Below, one piece after another: positions 22,554 to 31,384 of a stretch of DNA of 35,990 nt. Every line of letters starts with the position of its first letter. Position 1 is the stretch's first letter. A model generated the notes under the pieces. The model worked only from the letters and a program-made list of their open reading frames with translations. It was not told the DNA's origin and ran no database searches. Source of the DNA: Verrucomicrobiales bacterium (GTDB lineage: Bacteria; Verrucomicrobiota; Verrucomicrobiia; Limisphaerales; J093); NCBI GenBank assembly GCA_024233215.1, contig JACKPW010000036.1, positions 1 through 35,990 of the forward strand. Reading direction: 5' to 3'. A program made the translations under genes and the position numbers.

Positions 22554-23563
22554 ACCCGGAAAGCGCCGTCCAAACGCCGATCCACACGGACAAACGCGGA
22601 TTCTCGATGGCTTGTGCCAGCGTCCCGAGTGATCTGCTGGGTGAGAAGGCTCCGGGGGCATCGCGGGTTCAGGCTGAAGCCTTTGGCTGCGCTCCTCGGC
22701 GTCCATCCTCGGTTTTCAGGCTGAACCGTCTGGTCCTTCTGATTCTTCTCCTGGCGACCTCGACGGTGCGGGCCTTCGCGGATGCCGGGACCGCGGCTGG
22801 CGACGACCGGATCGTGCCGCCCTCCGGACGTCCTGAACAGGGCCCGCCCGCTGCGACGAGACCGGAATCCCTGACTGCCGCGGAGGTGCTGGAGAAGATC
22901 CTGGCGCGGGCGGAGGAGGAGGTTGCAGCGCGGCGTGAGTTCGAGCAGACGCACGCCTACGTCGTGGAAAAGACCACGGAACGCCGCGACGCCGCGAACC
23001 ACTTGCTCGAACGCAAGGTGGAACGTGAGGAGCATGATCCACGCCGCGTCCCTGACCACGATGGCGACAAGGGGCCGGGTTATCGCCAGAAGGATTTCAA
23101 GGTGAACCAGGCCATGCTGGATCGCTACCGCATCACGCTGACCGGGGTGGAAGCGGTGAACGGCCGGCCTGCCTGGGCTCTGGCGTTTGAACCCGCGGAT
23201 CCGCCGCCCCCGGTGCATGATCTCAAGGAACGTTTCCTGAGCCAGGTCGCCGGGACGGTGTGGGTGGACCAGGCGGACTGTACGATGGCCCGGCTGGAGT
23301 TGCGGCTGGTCAAGCCGGTCAACGTGATCGGCGGTTTGGTGGGTGCCGTGAAAGCCTGCCAGGTGTTTCTGCAACGGGAGCGCGCGTCGGAGGGGCTTTG
23401 GTACAATTCCGAAATGCGCTGGCGACTGGAGGGACGGAAGCTGCTCGTGACCACCGTCATGTTATACGACGAACGGCGCGGCGAGGTCCGACGCGTCGTT
23501 GATCCCTCCCCATCCCAGTCCCGCCCTTTGCCCGCAGAAACAGCCGGGTTGTCCGGGGAGTGA
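22550..23563 (+). CDS. Exported protein of unknown function (LolA/sorting-protein-like)
   Basis: 337 residues from the ATG at 22550, which overlaps the ROK stop (ATGA). A second ATG at 22607 gives a shorter, perhaps more plausible N-terminus. A hydrophobic signal segment lies at about residues 60-77 (LVLLILLLATSTVRAFA). The mature part holds a charged alpha region (EVLEKILARAEEEVAARREFEQTHAY) followed by beta-rich sequence including GYRQKDFKVNQAMLDRYRITL, RPAWALAFEP and TVWVDQADCTMARLELRL. The order 'modified sugar or lipid-sensing N-helix, then VWVD......' resembles the outer membrane lipoprotein-sorting (LolA/LolB-like) superfamily, but this is a pattern judgement. Role unknown. It ends 49 bases before the tail of the WD40 kinase gene, which converges on it. 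Confidence 0.75.
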   Translation: MNPESAVQTPIHTDKRGFSMACASVPSDLLGEKAPGASRVQAEAFGCAPRRPSSVFRLNRLVLLILLLATSTVRAFADAGTAAGDDRIVPPSGRPEQGPPAATRPESLTAAEVLEKILARAEEEVAARREFEQTHAYVVEKTTERRDAANHLLERKVEREEHDPRRVPDHDGDKGPGYRQKDFKVNQAMLDRYRITLTGVEAVNGRPAWALAFEPADPPPPVHDLKERFLSQVAGTVWVDQADCTMARLELRLVKPVNVIGGLVGAVKACQVFLQRERASEGLWYNSEMRWRLEGRKLLVTTVMLYDERRGEVRRVVDPSPSQSRPLPAETAGLSGE

Positions 23564-23612
23564 CACCAGGCCGCCGGCCGGAGGGCCTCGGCACCGGGGC
23601 TTTCAGAGCGGC

Positions 23613-26600
23613 TCAGCGCTTCAAAGCCGGAGCGCGCCAAACCCTCAGAGACGCCAGGCTCACGGACACCACCGTCTTGCCATCCTCCAGAAACACCACA
23701 TCCAGCACCCGGTCCGGGTGGGCCTTGAAGCGTCCGACACTCTGGTAGGATTCAGTGTTCCAGAGTGTGAGCGTGCCATCGATACCGCCGGCGGCCAGGC
23801 GTTTCCCGTCCGGTGACCAAGCCACGGCTGTGAAACGGCTCAGGGGCCCTGTCAGATCACGGATTCGCGCGCCGCTGCGGAGATCCCAGACGCAGATCAA
23901 GGCGTCCTCACCGGAGGTCGCCAGAAACCGTTCGTCGGGTGAAAAGTCCAGATCGGTGACTCGATGTCGTCGTTTCGAGAGCACCCGTTCCATCCTCTTC
24001 TGCGCCAGGTTCCAGAGGGCCACCTCCGGTCCCCAGGCGTCGGCCTCGTTCAACCGCAGGGCAAGGTGGGTTTGCCGGGGGGAGAACCGCAACATCCCGG
24101 CGTTACTCGGCAGCTCCGGTATCACATCAAGTTGGGTGCCGGTGGACGCCTCCCAGATCAGCGTCCGGTAAGGAGCCAGCCTCCCGGACGCAGCCAGCTT
24201 CCTCCCGTCCGGGGAAAGGGCCAGGCCGCTTACCCGACTCGTGAGACCGGTGAACTGCATCGTCTCGCGCAGGGTGGACAACTCCCACAGCTTGACCTTC
24301 TCCGGGGTGTCGCCGATGACGACCCGGTCTGAACGCGGATCCAGGGCAACCTGGACGAACTTGTTGTCCGAGTAGGCGCGGATGGAGGGGATCGGGAGGG
24401 GATGTTCCGCGAGGCGTTCGAAGTTGGTGGTGTTCCACAGGTGCACCCTGTCGTCGGTACTGACGGTGAGGAGCCTCGTGCCATCCGGGGAGAGGTACAA
24501 CTGCCGGGTTGATTCGGGGAGACGGAGTTCGTCCGGTTCGGCCGCCTCGGTGCGCGCAGGCCAGAACCGGATCGTCTCATCGCGGCTGCCGGTTGCCAGG
24601 GACTGGCCGTCCGGGGCCATGGCCACACACCACACCTCGTCCCGGTGGCCCTGCAGGCTGTCGATGAGGCGCCCCGTCGCCACCTCGTAGATCCCGACGG
24701 TCTGGTCGGTGCTCGACAGATAGGCAAACCGGGAATCGGCTGAGAAGGCCACACCGCTGAAGGTGGAGCGCTCCTTTTCCAGCGAACGGATCTTGGTGAA
24801 CTCCGGGATCGCCCAGAAATCCACCCGGTCGGCCTCATAGTTGGCCACGACCACCGCCAGCACTTTCCCATTGGGAGCGAAGGCGAGCTGGGCATACCGC
24901 GTCCACCCCCCCGGACCCGCGAACCGGGCGGCCACGATGCGGGCGATCCGATCCCAGAGAACCACCTCGGGCGTGTCCACGGAGTTCAGGGCCAGATAGC
25001 GGCCATCCGGGGAGTAGGCGGCCAGGTTCCAGGGCCCGGCGGGGGCGGGTTCGGCCTCCTCCCAGCTTTCCGTGTCGAACACCCGAAGGGGCCCCGGCCG
25101 TTCCCGCTCCGCCACGGCCAGCCGCGTGCCATCCGGTGAATACGCCAGCGCAATGACCTCGTTCGTGAAGGTCAAGCGCCGTTCTGCGGCCGCCCAGTCC
25201 GGCGCGCGATAGAACTTCACCTCCGGCCCGTTCGCCACTGCAAGAGTCCGGCTGTCCGCGGAGAACGCCACGTTCAATCCCCGCACAAAGCACGCCAACG
25301 GCAGCGAGACCACGGGCGTTCCCGCCCGCCGGTCCCACACCCGGACGTCGTTGTCCACCCCGTAGTTGCTCACCGACGCCAGGGTGTTTCCGTCGGGGGA
25401 GAACTGCAGAAACCAGACCGTGTTTGAGTGCGACCCGAGGGTGAAGATCTCGTCGCTTTGGATTTGCCCCCACAAATGGTGCCATTCCCAGCCGCGGAGG
25501 TCTTCGCCCGGCCGGCCCGTATTCCGCGGGTCGTGCTTGAGGAGCAGTTCCTCCACCCGTCCGAAGTGGCTGTCCTCATAGGCCTGCTGAGCCAGCAACA
25601 TGTCGGATTCATAGAGACTGCGCCGTGCCACCCGACCCTCCGACTCCGCCCGGCTCCACTGCCAGGAAATGCCGAACACCCCCGCCAGCAACGCCACCCC
25701 ACAAGCCGTCAATGCCCCCGCCAATGCCGGCTTTCGCCGACACCAGCGCCATAACTTCCCCGGCGTGCTCACCGGGCGGGCCCGGATCGGCTCATGCTTC
25801 AGGAACCGGTCCAGGTCCTCCGCCAGTTCCAGCGCCGAGCCGTATCGTTGGCGCGGTTCCTTGCGCAGGCACTTCAGGCAGATGGTCTCCAGATCGCGCG
25901 AGAGCGCGGGATTCAGCAATCGCGGTGCGACCGGCTCGTGGTGCAGCACCTGTTCCAGGATGTCGGAGAGTTCCTGGGCCTGGAAAGGCGGCCGTGCCGT
26001 CAGCAGGTGGTAGAGGATCGCCCCCAGGCCGTAGACATCGCTCCACCGCCCCACCGCACCGCGTCGGCCCGAAGCCTGTTCCGGCGGGAGGTAGTTCGGG
26101 GTTCCCAGGACCTGCCCGGAGACGGTCAATTCCGTGTCGCTGGTCAGGACCTTTGCCAGCCCAAAGTCGGTGATCTTCGGCTCGCCCGAGGGTGCGAGGA
26201 GAACGTTTGAGGGTTTCAGGTCGCGGTGGAGGACCCCCTGCTCGTGGGCGTAATGGATGGCGCCGGCCAGGGTGCGAACGCATTGCCCGGCCTCGGTTGG
26301 GGAGAAGGGCTGTCGCCGTAGGGCTTCCTGGAGGTTCGGCCCCTCCACCAGGTCCATCGAGAAGAAGTGCCGGCCTTCATGCTCGCCGATCTCATGGATG
26401 GTGACGATGTTGGGATGCTGCAGCCGGGCAGCGGCCTCGGCCTCCGCCCGGAACCGCTGGACGAACCGCGGCCCGGCGAACTCCCCGGCCAGAATCATCT
26501 TAAAGGCGACGGGGCGGTTCAGGCTGACCTGCCGCGCCCGGTACACCACTCCCATTCCTCCCCGCGCGATTTCACCGGCGAGCTCATAGTCGCCGATCCG

Positions 26601-26759
26601 GACGGGGCCCGCCGGGCCCCCGTCCTCCATTTCCTGGCCGGAGGGATCCCAGGGGGACGAGGCCAGCGCGCCGGTCAACTCGCAGGCTGGGCACACCGCC
26701 GCCCGGCTGTCGCGGGGAAGCTGTCGTCCACAGGCGGAGCAATGTGCCTCCGGGTTCAT
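23613..26759 (-). CDS. Serine/threonine protein kinase with zinc ribbon, membrane helix and WD40 repeats
   Basis: A 1048-residue sensor-like kinase. Residues 7-26 form a zinc ribbon (Cys7, Cys10, Cys23, Cys26). The kinase domain (57-320) has the glycine loop ARGGMGVVYRA, Lys87, HRDLKPSNVLL with Asp180, and DFG with Asp198. A membrane helix (about 345-366) follows. From about 435 to the end there are repeated WD40 units, seen as SPDG...LA followed by a basic or acidic run and VW/LW/FW. The kinase lies in the cytoplasm and the propeller probably outside. Such proteins are encoded near ECF sigma factors in Verrucomicrobia and Planctomycetes, as here. The start is the ATG at 26759, with a promoter match upstream. 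Phosphorylation target and stimulus unknown. Confidence 0.94.
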   Translation of the reverse strand: MNPEAHCSACGRQLPRDSRAAVCPACELTGALASSPWDPSGQEMEDGGPAGPVRIGDYELAGEIARGGMGVVYRARQVSLNRPVAFKMILAGEFAGPRFVQRFRAEAEAAARLQHPNIVTIHEIGEHEGRHFFSMDLVEGPNLQEALRRQPFSPTEAGQCVRTLAGAIHYAHEQGVLHRDLKPSNVLLAPSGEPKITDFGLAKVLTSDTELTVSGQVLGTPNYLPPEQASGRRGAVGRWSDVYGLGAILYHLLTARPPFQAQELSDILEQVLHHEPVAPRLLNPALSRDLETICLKCLRKEPRQRYGSALELAEDLDRFLKHEPIRARPVSTPGKLWRWCRRKPALAGALTACGVALLAGVFGISWQWSRAESEGRVARRSLYESDMLLAQQAYEDSHFGRVEELLLKHDPRNTGRPGEDLRGWEWHHLWGQIQSDEIFTLGSHSNTVWFLQFSPDGNTLASVSNYGVDNDVRVWDRRAGTPVVSLPLACFVRGLNVAFSADSRTLAVANGPEVKFYRAPDWAAAERRLTFTNEVIALAYSPDGTRLAVAERERPGPLRVFDTESWEEAEPAPAGPWNLAAYSPDGRYLALNSVDTPEVVLWDRIARIVAARFAGPGGWTRYAQLAFAPNGKVLAVVVANYEADRVDFWAIPEFTKIRSLEKERSTFSGVAFSADSRFAYLSSTDQTVGIYEVATGRLIDSLQGHRDEVWCVAMAPDGQSLATGSRDETIRFWPARTEAAEPDELRLPESTRQLYLSPDGTRLLTVSTDDRVHLWNTTNFERLAEHPLPIPSIRAYSDNKFVQVALDPRSDRVVIGDTPEKVKLWELSTLRETMQFTGLTSRVSGLALSPDGRKLAASGRLAPYRTLIWEASTGTQLDVIPELPSNAGMLRFSPRQTHLALRLNEADAWGPEVALWNLAQKRMERVLSKRRHRVTDLDFSPDERFLATSGEDALICVWDLRSGARIRDLTGPLSRFTAVAWSPDGKRLAAGGIDGTLTLWNTESYQSVGRFKAHPDRVLDVVFLEDGKTVVSVSLASLRVWRAPALKR

Positions 26760-26772
26760 GGTATTAGCAAGG

Positions 26773-26801
26773 AGTCTAGGCGAAGCCATTGCCCGCGTCA
26801 C
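26773..26801 (-). promoter_or_regulatory. Putative promoter of the WD40 kinase gene
   Basis: On the minus strand GTGACG (26801-26796) and TAGACT (26778-26773) are 17 bases apart. The -10-like hexamer ends 13 bases before the ATG, so the leader would be about 6-8 bases long. Confidence 0.4.
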
Positions 26802-26914
26802 GAGGGAAAGCCCCCAGGATCGAGCCGGCCGTGGCTTGAGCTGTGCTCCCTGTGGCACCGCCCAAAGACCACGGCCGGATGTCTTGCTCGAACGCCGGGC
26901 TCCAACGGCTCAGG

Positions 26915-27613
26915 TCAAGGCGTCGTCTTCTTGCCGTGTCCTCCCGTGCTGGCTCCCGGAAGCCGGTGATCCATGATGTTTCCGCGAACGAGGAATCCTA
27001 TCTGGGCAAAGAGATTGTCGTTCGTACCCGGCTCGAGCGGCCCTCCGAATGGCGTGTAATTCGCCGGTTCGTAGGTGAGCACCCCGTCGCCGTCCGCCGG
27101 TTCGATCACGATGCCCACCCAATCGGCCAGAAAGGGATCAGCCACCGCCCCCGGAGTCCAGTTGTCATTGGCGAAGACCCAGACGGCGACGGCACCGTGC
27201 TCAGGATGGATCATCTCGAACTTGAACTGCTGGGGCGGTTTGTCGTCCTGCGCCCACGGATCAATGGACACCCAGCCAGTCCACGAGCCGGAGATCCGCA
27301 GTTTGTCACCCCAAAAGGCGCGCAAGGCGGGACTGTCGGCCAGTACGGCCGCCTCGCCGGACTCGCTGACATTCACGCTGAAGGTGACGGTTTCGAACGA
27401 GCCCATGGGATTCTCCCACCAGCTTTGTTGCCAGACCTCATCTTCCCACGGGTAGGACAACGGCTGTGCGGCGGGTGAGGCCCACCAGCCGAGGTCCAGG
27501 AAGGCCCCCCCTCCCGTGACTTTGGAGGGCGAATCAACCTGCGCCTCCAATGAACGAAGGCCGGTGAGGGCCACGACGGCCGATACCGAAACTGCAATCA
27601 CGATCTTCTTCAT
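26915..27613 (-). CDS. Exported protein of unknown function between ECF sigma and kinase genes
   Basis: A 232-residue protein with a clear N-terminal signal peptide (MKKIVIAVSVSAVVALTGLRSLEAQ; likely cleavage after AQ or EA near residue 24). The mature part is rich in Trp, Gly and Asp (GSWTGWVSIDPWAQDDKPPQQ, DPFLADWVGIVIEP) and suggests a beta-sandwich. It ends in a Gly/His/Lys-rich tail. I do not recognise a family. It lies between the ECF sigma factor gene and the WD40 kinase gene in the same orientation, with gaps of 230 and 155 bases, so it could be a target or input of that signalling pair. It has no close ribosome site before the ATG. Confidence 0.7.
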   Translation of the reverse strand: MKKIVIAVSVSAVVALTGLRSLEAQVDSPSKVTGGGAFLDLGWWASPAAQPLSYPWEDEVWQQSWWENPMGSFETVTFSVNVSESGEAAVLADSPALRAFWGDKLRISGSWTGWVSIDPWAQDDKPPQQFKFEMIHPEHGAVAVWVFANDNWTPGAVADPFLADWVGIVIEPADGDGVLTYEPANYTPFGGPLEPGTNDNLFAQIGFLVRGNIMDHRLPGASTGGHGKKTTP

Positions 27614-27843
27614 AACGTCTGTCTGACTCTTTGATGTTACTCAGCTTTCCGGAACTCCTGGTCGCCTCGAACGTCAGCCCGACACGACCTGGATCGGTGG
27701 TGGGCGACCTGGCGTCTCCTGCGCCTGGATTCGCCCGCGTTCCGGGTTCAACTGTTACTTGTGAATTGGAGGAGGGAGGTTGCGAGGAAAGTGAAACCCG
27801 GACGGGGGGATTCCTCAACGAGACCGGATAACCGGCACGGGGC

Positions 27844-28590
27844 TCAAGCGCTGACCGCTTTCAGCAGATACCGGATCTCCCCGTCAATTTGGCCGGGATC
27901 ACTTACGGTCTGGGCCACCTCGTGCCGCAGGATCTCGCGATAACGCGAGCGCAGACGAAAAAGGGCGGACTTGAGGGCGGACTCCGTCATCCCCAAGGCA
28001 GCCGCCAGTTGTTCCTGGGACTGTCCCTCATCCTCCTGGACGGCCCGGAGATGCTCAAACAACGACAGCTTTCCGGTGGCTTTGCATTCTCCCTGGAGCC
28101 GATCCCAGGACTGCTCCAGGAGTGTGAGCGCCCAACGCCGGTCATAGACCTCGTCCGGAGCCCGTCCCACGGCGTCCTCGGCCTCGTAACGCTGCGCGGC
28201 ATCCGCCTCGTCCAGGGAAACGGTCACGCTCCGGCCACCGCGCTTCTGGGCTCGGGCCATCCGGGTTTCCCCGCCCACGTATCGCTTCAGGCAAATCAGC
28301 AGAAAGGACCGGAACCTCCCCTTCGCAGGGTCCGCGGTCGTCAGCCAGTCGTGCTCAATGAGCCGCTCGAAGAATCCCTGTATCAAGTCCTCTGCGTCGG
28401 TCGCAGAGTGGCCGGACCGCCGAAGGAATGCGTAGAGGGGATACCAGTAGGCCCGACACAACTGCTCCAGCGCCGCCCGCGCGTCGGGCGCCGAATCATG
28501 GCCCGCGGCAAGCACCATGCTCCACTGCGTCGTGGCGAACGCGGTACCCCCGAAGTCATCCGGCACCGGCTCTGCCCGCTCGTGGTTCAT
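27844..28590 (-). CDS. ECF-type RNA polymerase sigma factor
   Basis: A 248-residue sigma-70 family factor. FATTQWSMVLAAG at about residues 16-28 is typical of the planctomycete/verrucomicrobial ECF groups. Region 2 covers EDLIQGFFERLIEHDWLTTADPAKGRFRSFLLICLKRYV (near 80-120), and region 4 SQEQLAAALGMTESALKSALFRLRSRYREIL (near 195-225) has the DNA-binding helix-turn-helix. No anti-sigma factor gene is seen next to it; in related genomes these sigma factors are neighbours of Ser/Thr kinases, and the WD40 kinase lies downstream in the same direction. The ATG at 28590 has AGGA about nine bases upstream and is preferred to a GTG 57 bases earlier that would overlap the preceding gene. Its target promoters are unknown. 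Confidence 0.9.
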   Translation of the reverse strand: MNHERAEPVPDDFGGTAFATTQWSMVLAAGHDSAPDARAALEQLCRAYWYPLYAFLRRSGHSATDAEDLIQGFFERLIEHDWLTTADPAKGRFRSFLLICLKRYVGGETRMARAQKRGGRSVTVSLDEADAAQRYEAEDAVGRAPDEVYDRRWALTLLEQSWDRLQGECKATGKLSLFEHLRAVQEDEGQSQEQLAAALGMTESALKSALFRLRSRYREILRHEVAQTVSDPGQIDGEIRYLLKAVSA

Positions 28591-28643
28591 GCCGGCATCC
28601 TGAACGCCGGCGTCCCTGATTGCACGCTCGAACCAGCACCCGG

Positions 28644-29720
28644 TCACTTCGACGCCATCGGGAACCGCGCCAGTATCTCCGCCGTTTCCCGGGTCATCAC
28701 CTCAGCGTACCGTGCCGGGTCGCGCACCCTGAAGCGATGAACGGTTGCCGCCGGGATGGCATTGCCGGTGTCGAGGTCGCCATCGTCATCAACCGCCACC
28801 GCGACCTTCTCGAAGCCGAACACTTCCCCGGCAGGTTCCCCCGGAACCGTCAGCGATCGGAAGATCGCCGTGCACCACAGATTCCGCCTTTGCCCGAACA
28901 ACGCCTCGCGCCGCGCCGGATCGACCGCTTGGCGCACGAAGCGGAGCGGGTCTGCCGTCCCCTTTTCCAAGGCGTAGATGAAGTACTGAACCAGTTCCGG
29001 CGGGGCCGACCCCAGCAGGTCGGCGTGGGTGGCCTGCCAGAAGGACGCGTGACCGGCGTTGTACCACAGACCACCGTCGAAACACGGCACCCAGTAGAGG
29101 TTCAGGCCGGATCGCATCAGCCCGACGTAGGCGTGCGGGTCCAGGGTGACGTTGTATTCACGGAAGGCCGGGTCCGACGCTTCACCGATGAAGACCAGCA
29201 CCCGGCCGGCCTGTTCGCGGAAGAGCCCGGGTTCGCGGTTGAAGGCCGCCATCAGGTCACGCACGGAACCGACGGCGATGATGTCCACCCGACCGGTGGC
29301 TCCGCGCAGTGTGTCGAGGATCATGCGCACCCCCCCTTGGAATGGGTCCGGTTGTTCCAGCGCCTTGTCACCTGGGGACGTCAATTTGGTGGCCAGGCCA
29401 ATCGCGGTGGGAACCTGCCGACCGGTGAGTGCGTTCAACTGCGAAACCGGGATCGATCCCGGTCGGGCGAGCTGGCGTTGTCCCTGATCCAGCACGATCC
29501 CGCGAAGGTCGAACCCGGGCAGCGCATAGAGTGTGGCCAGATCGAAATGGTCATCCGGGTCCTCGTGCGGGTGGAACAGGTCGGTGCAGTAGATCAGCGG
29601 TGTCCGGTCGGGAGTTCCCCCGGGTGCAGCGTCCCCCGCGCGAGTCGTCGGGAACAGCAGGATGCCCGCCGCCAGGATCAGCCCGGCCATGCAGGCGCCG
29701 GATCGAGTCACAGGTTGCAT
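28644..29720 (-). CDS. Exported nucleoside-hydrolase-like protein
   Basis: A 358-residue protein. The signal peptide covers about residues 1-28 (GACMAGLILAAGILLFPTTRA). The mature part opens with IYCTDLFHPHEDPDDHFDLATLYAL (43-67), which corresponds to the nucleoside hydrolase DTD.G.DD..AL metal motif with a short insertion; DPDD at 54-57 could provide the calcium site. The middle GRVDIIAVGSVRDLMAAF and GEPAGEVF also fit the fold. Nucleoside hydrolases release nucleobases from ribonucleosides. Active-site conservation is partial, so activity is not certain. The ATG at 29720 is preceded by AGGG at 7 bases. It precedes the ECF sigma gene by 53 bases and follows rny by 92 bases. Confidence 0.72.
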   Translation of the reverse strand: MQPVTRSGACMAGLILAAGILLFPTTRAGDAAPGGTPDRTPLIYCTDLFHPHEDPDDHFDLATLYALPGFDLRGIVLDQGQRQLARPGSIPVSQLNALTGRQVPTAIGLATKLTSPGDKALEQPDPFQGGVRMILDTLRGATGRVDIIAVGSVRDLMAAFNREPGLFREQAGRVLVFIGEASDPAFREYNVTLDPHAYVGLMRSGLNLYWVPCFDGGLWYNAGHASFWQATHADLLGSAPPELVQYFIYALEKGTADPLRFVRQAVDPARREALFGQRRNLWCTAIFRSLTVPGEPAGEVFGFEKVAVAVDDDGDLDTGNAIPAATVHRFRVRDPARYAEVMTRETAEILARFPMASK

Positions 29721-29812
29721 GGCGAAACCCTGCGACACGCCTCCCGACTTGGAAAGCGCATTGGCGCGTCGAACGGCAGTCCGGGGGGCGGGGCCGTTCC
29801 CCGGCGTAGCGA

Positions 29813-31384
29813 CTACTTCGCGAACTCCACCACCCGCTTCTCGCGGACGACGGTAACACGGATCTGGCCGGGGTATTGCAGTTCCTCCTCGATGCGGCGG
29901 ACGATCTTCTGCGCCAAACGGGCGGCCGCATCGTCGTCCACTTCCTCCGGCGTCACGATCACGCGCAACTCACGTCCGGCCTGAACGGCATAACACTTGT
30001 CCACGCCGTCGAAGGACGCCCCGATCCGCTCCAGGCTTTCGAGTCGCTTCAGGTAATGAGTCATCGATTCCGATCGCGCGCCGGGACGCGAAGCACTCAG
30101 GGCATCCGCCACGCTGACCAACACCGCCACGAGGCTCGCCGGCGGGACTTCGTCGTGATGGGCGGCAACGGCGTTGACGGTCTCCTCGTTCTCGCCGTGG
30201 TGCTTGAGGAAGTCGGCCCCGATCATGGCGTGGGAGCCCTCGACCTCGTGGTTGATGGCTTTGCCGATGTCGTGAAGCAGGCCGGCGCGTCGCGCGGAAC
30301 CCACGCTGGCGCCGAGTTCGGCGGCCATGAGTCCGGCCAGGTGGGCGACCTCGATGGAGTGATCGAGGATGTTCTGCGAATAGCTCTGGCGGAAGCGCAG
30401 GCGCCCAAGCAACTGGAGCGTCTCCTCGTGCACCGGGTGCAGGCCCAGCCGGAAGATGGCATCATTGGCGGCTTCGCGAATGGCGAGGTTGACCTCCTCG
30501 TTGACCTGCTTGATGACCTCCTCGATCCGGGTGGGATGGATGCGGCCGTCGCTGATGAGGAGTTCCATGCCGCGGCGGGCGATTTCGCGGCGGACGGGGT
30601 CAAAGCCGGAGAGCACGACGGTGTTGGGCGTGTCATCGATCATCACCGTGACCCCGGTGGCGGTTTCGAAGGCACGGATGTTGCGGCCGTCACGCCCGAT
30701 GATGCGGCCCTTGATGTCGCTGATGCCGTTGAGGGAGACGGCGGCGGTGGTGAGTTCGTAATGCTGCGTGCTGGCGTAACGCTGCATCGCCAGGGTGATG
30801 ATGCGGCGGGCCTCGGCGTCGGCGTCCAGGCGGGCTTCCTCGAGGATGTGACGGGAGAGGTCGGCGGCGTCCTTGAGGGCGGTCTGTTCGGCGTGGTGCA
30901 GGACCTCCGCGCGGGCCTCGGCAACCGAAAGGCCGGCCACCCTCTCGAGTTCCTGCCGGCCGGCTTCCTCCATCTTCTTGAGCGCCACCTTCCGGACCAC
31001 CACCTCTTCCTCGTGCCGGGCCAGATCCACCTGTTGCTGGCGCAGACCCTGTTCCCGCTCGGCCACGCCCTCGAGTTGACGGTTGACCAGCTGCTCCAGA
31101 TGTTCCAGGCGCGCCTGGGCCGATTCGATGTCGCGACGGGACCGTGCATTCTCCTCGGCGGCTTCGGTGCGGAGCCGGGCGGCCTCGGCCTGGCCCTGGG
31201 CGCGGGCCTTCTCCGCCAGGGCATCCGCCTCGCGCCGGGCGGACTCCAACACACGACACGCAGCCTGTTCCGTCCTGCGACGGACCATCTGCTCGTTCCA
31301 AAGCCTCAATGCATATCCGATCGCCAGCCCCAGCAAAGCCCCCAATGCCCCGGCGACCCAGTCCATGCTCGCCAGCAAAATCAT
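29813..31384 (-). CDS. rny: Ribonuclease Y
   Basis: A 523-residue endoribonuclease of mRNA turnover. The membrane helix is at about residues 9-28 (VAGALGALLGLAIGYAL), followed by a long coiled coil (30-200, with regular Glu/Ala/Arg heptads), a KH domain (about 209-270, containing GRIIGRDGRNIRAFE) and an HD domain (341-430) with the metal pair His371-Asp372 in LLHDIGKA. The length and order match RNase Y. It anchors to the inner membrane and, in Firmicutes, initiates RNA decay. Its ATG overlaps the stop of the cyclo-ligase gene by ATGA, so translation is coupled. Downstream is the nucleoside-hydrolase-like gene. Confidence 0.97.
   Translation of the reverse strand: MILLASMDWVAGALGALLGLAIGYALRLWNEQMVRRRTEQAACRVLESARREADALAEKARAQGQAEAARLRTEAAEENARSRRDIESAQARLEHLEQLVNRQLEGVAEREQGLRQQQVDLARHEEEVVVRKVALKKMEEAGRQELERVAGLSVAEARAEVLHHAEQTALKDAADLSRHILEEARLDADAEARRIITLAMQRYASTQHYELTTAAVSLNGISDIKGRIIGRDGRNIRAFETATGVTVMIDDTPNTVVLSGFDPVRREIARRGMELLISDGRIHPTRIEEVIKQVNEEVNLAIREAANDAIFRLGLHPVHEETLQLLGRLRFRQSYSQNILDHSIEVAHLAGLMAAELGASVGSARRAGLLHDIGKAINHEVEGSHAMIGADFLKHHGENEETVNAVAAHHDEVPPASLVAVLVSVADALSASRPGARSESMTHYLKRLESLERIGASFDGVDKCYAVQAGRELRVIVTPEEVDDDAAARLAQKIVRRIEEELQYPGQIRVTVVREKRVVEFAK

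Noticed and set aside
22572..22604. Segment with CACACGGACAAACGCGGA
   Set aside because: It resembles dispersed repeats in other bacteria, but there is one copy and it lies in a possible coding region.
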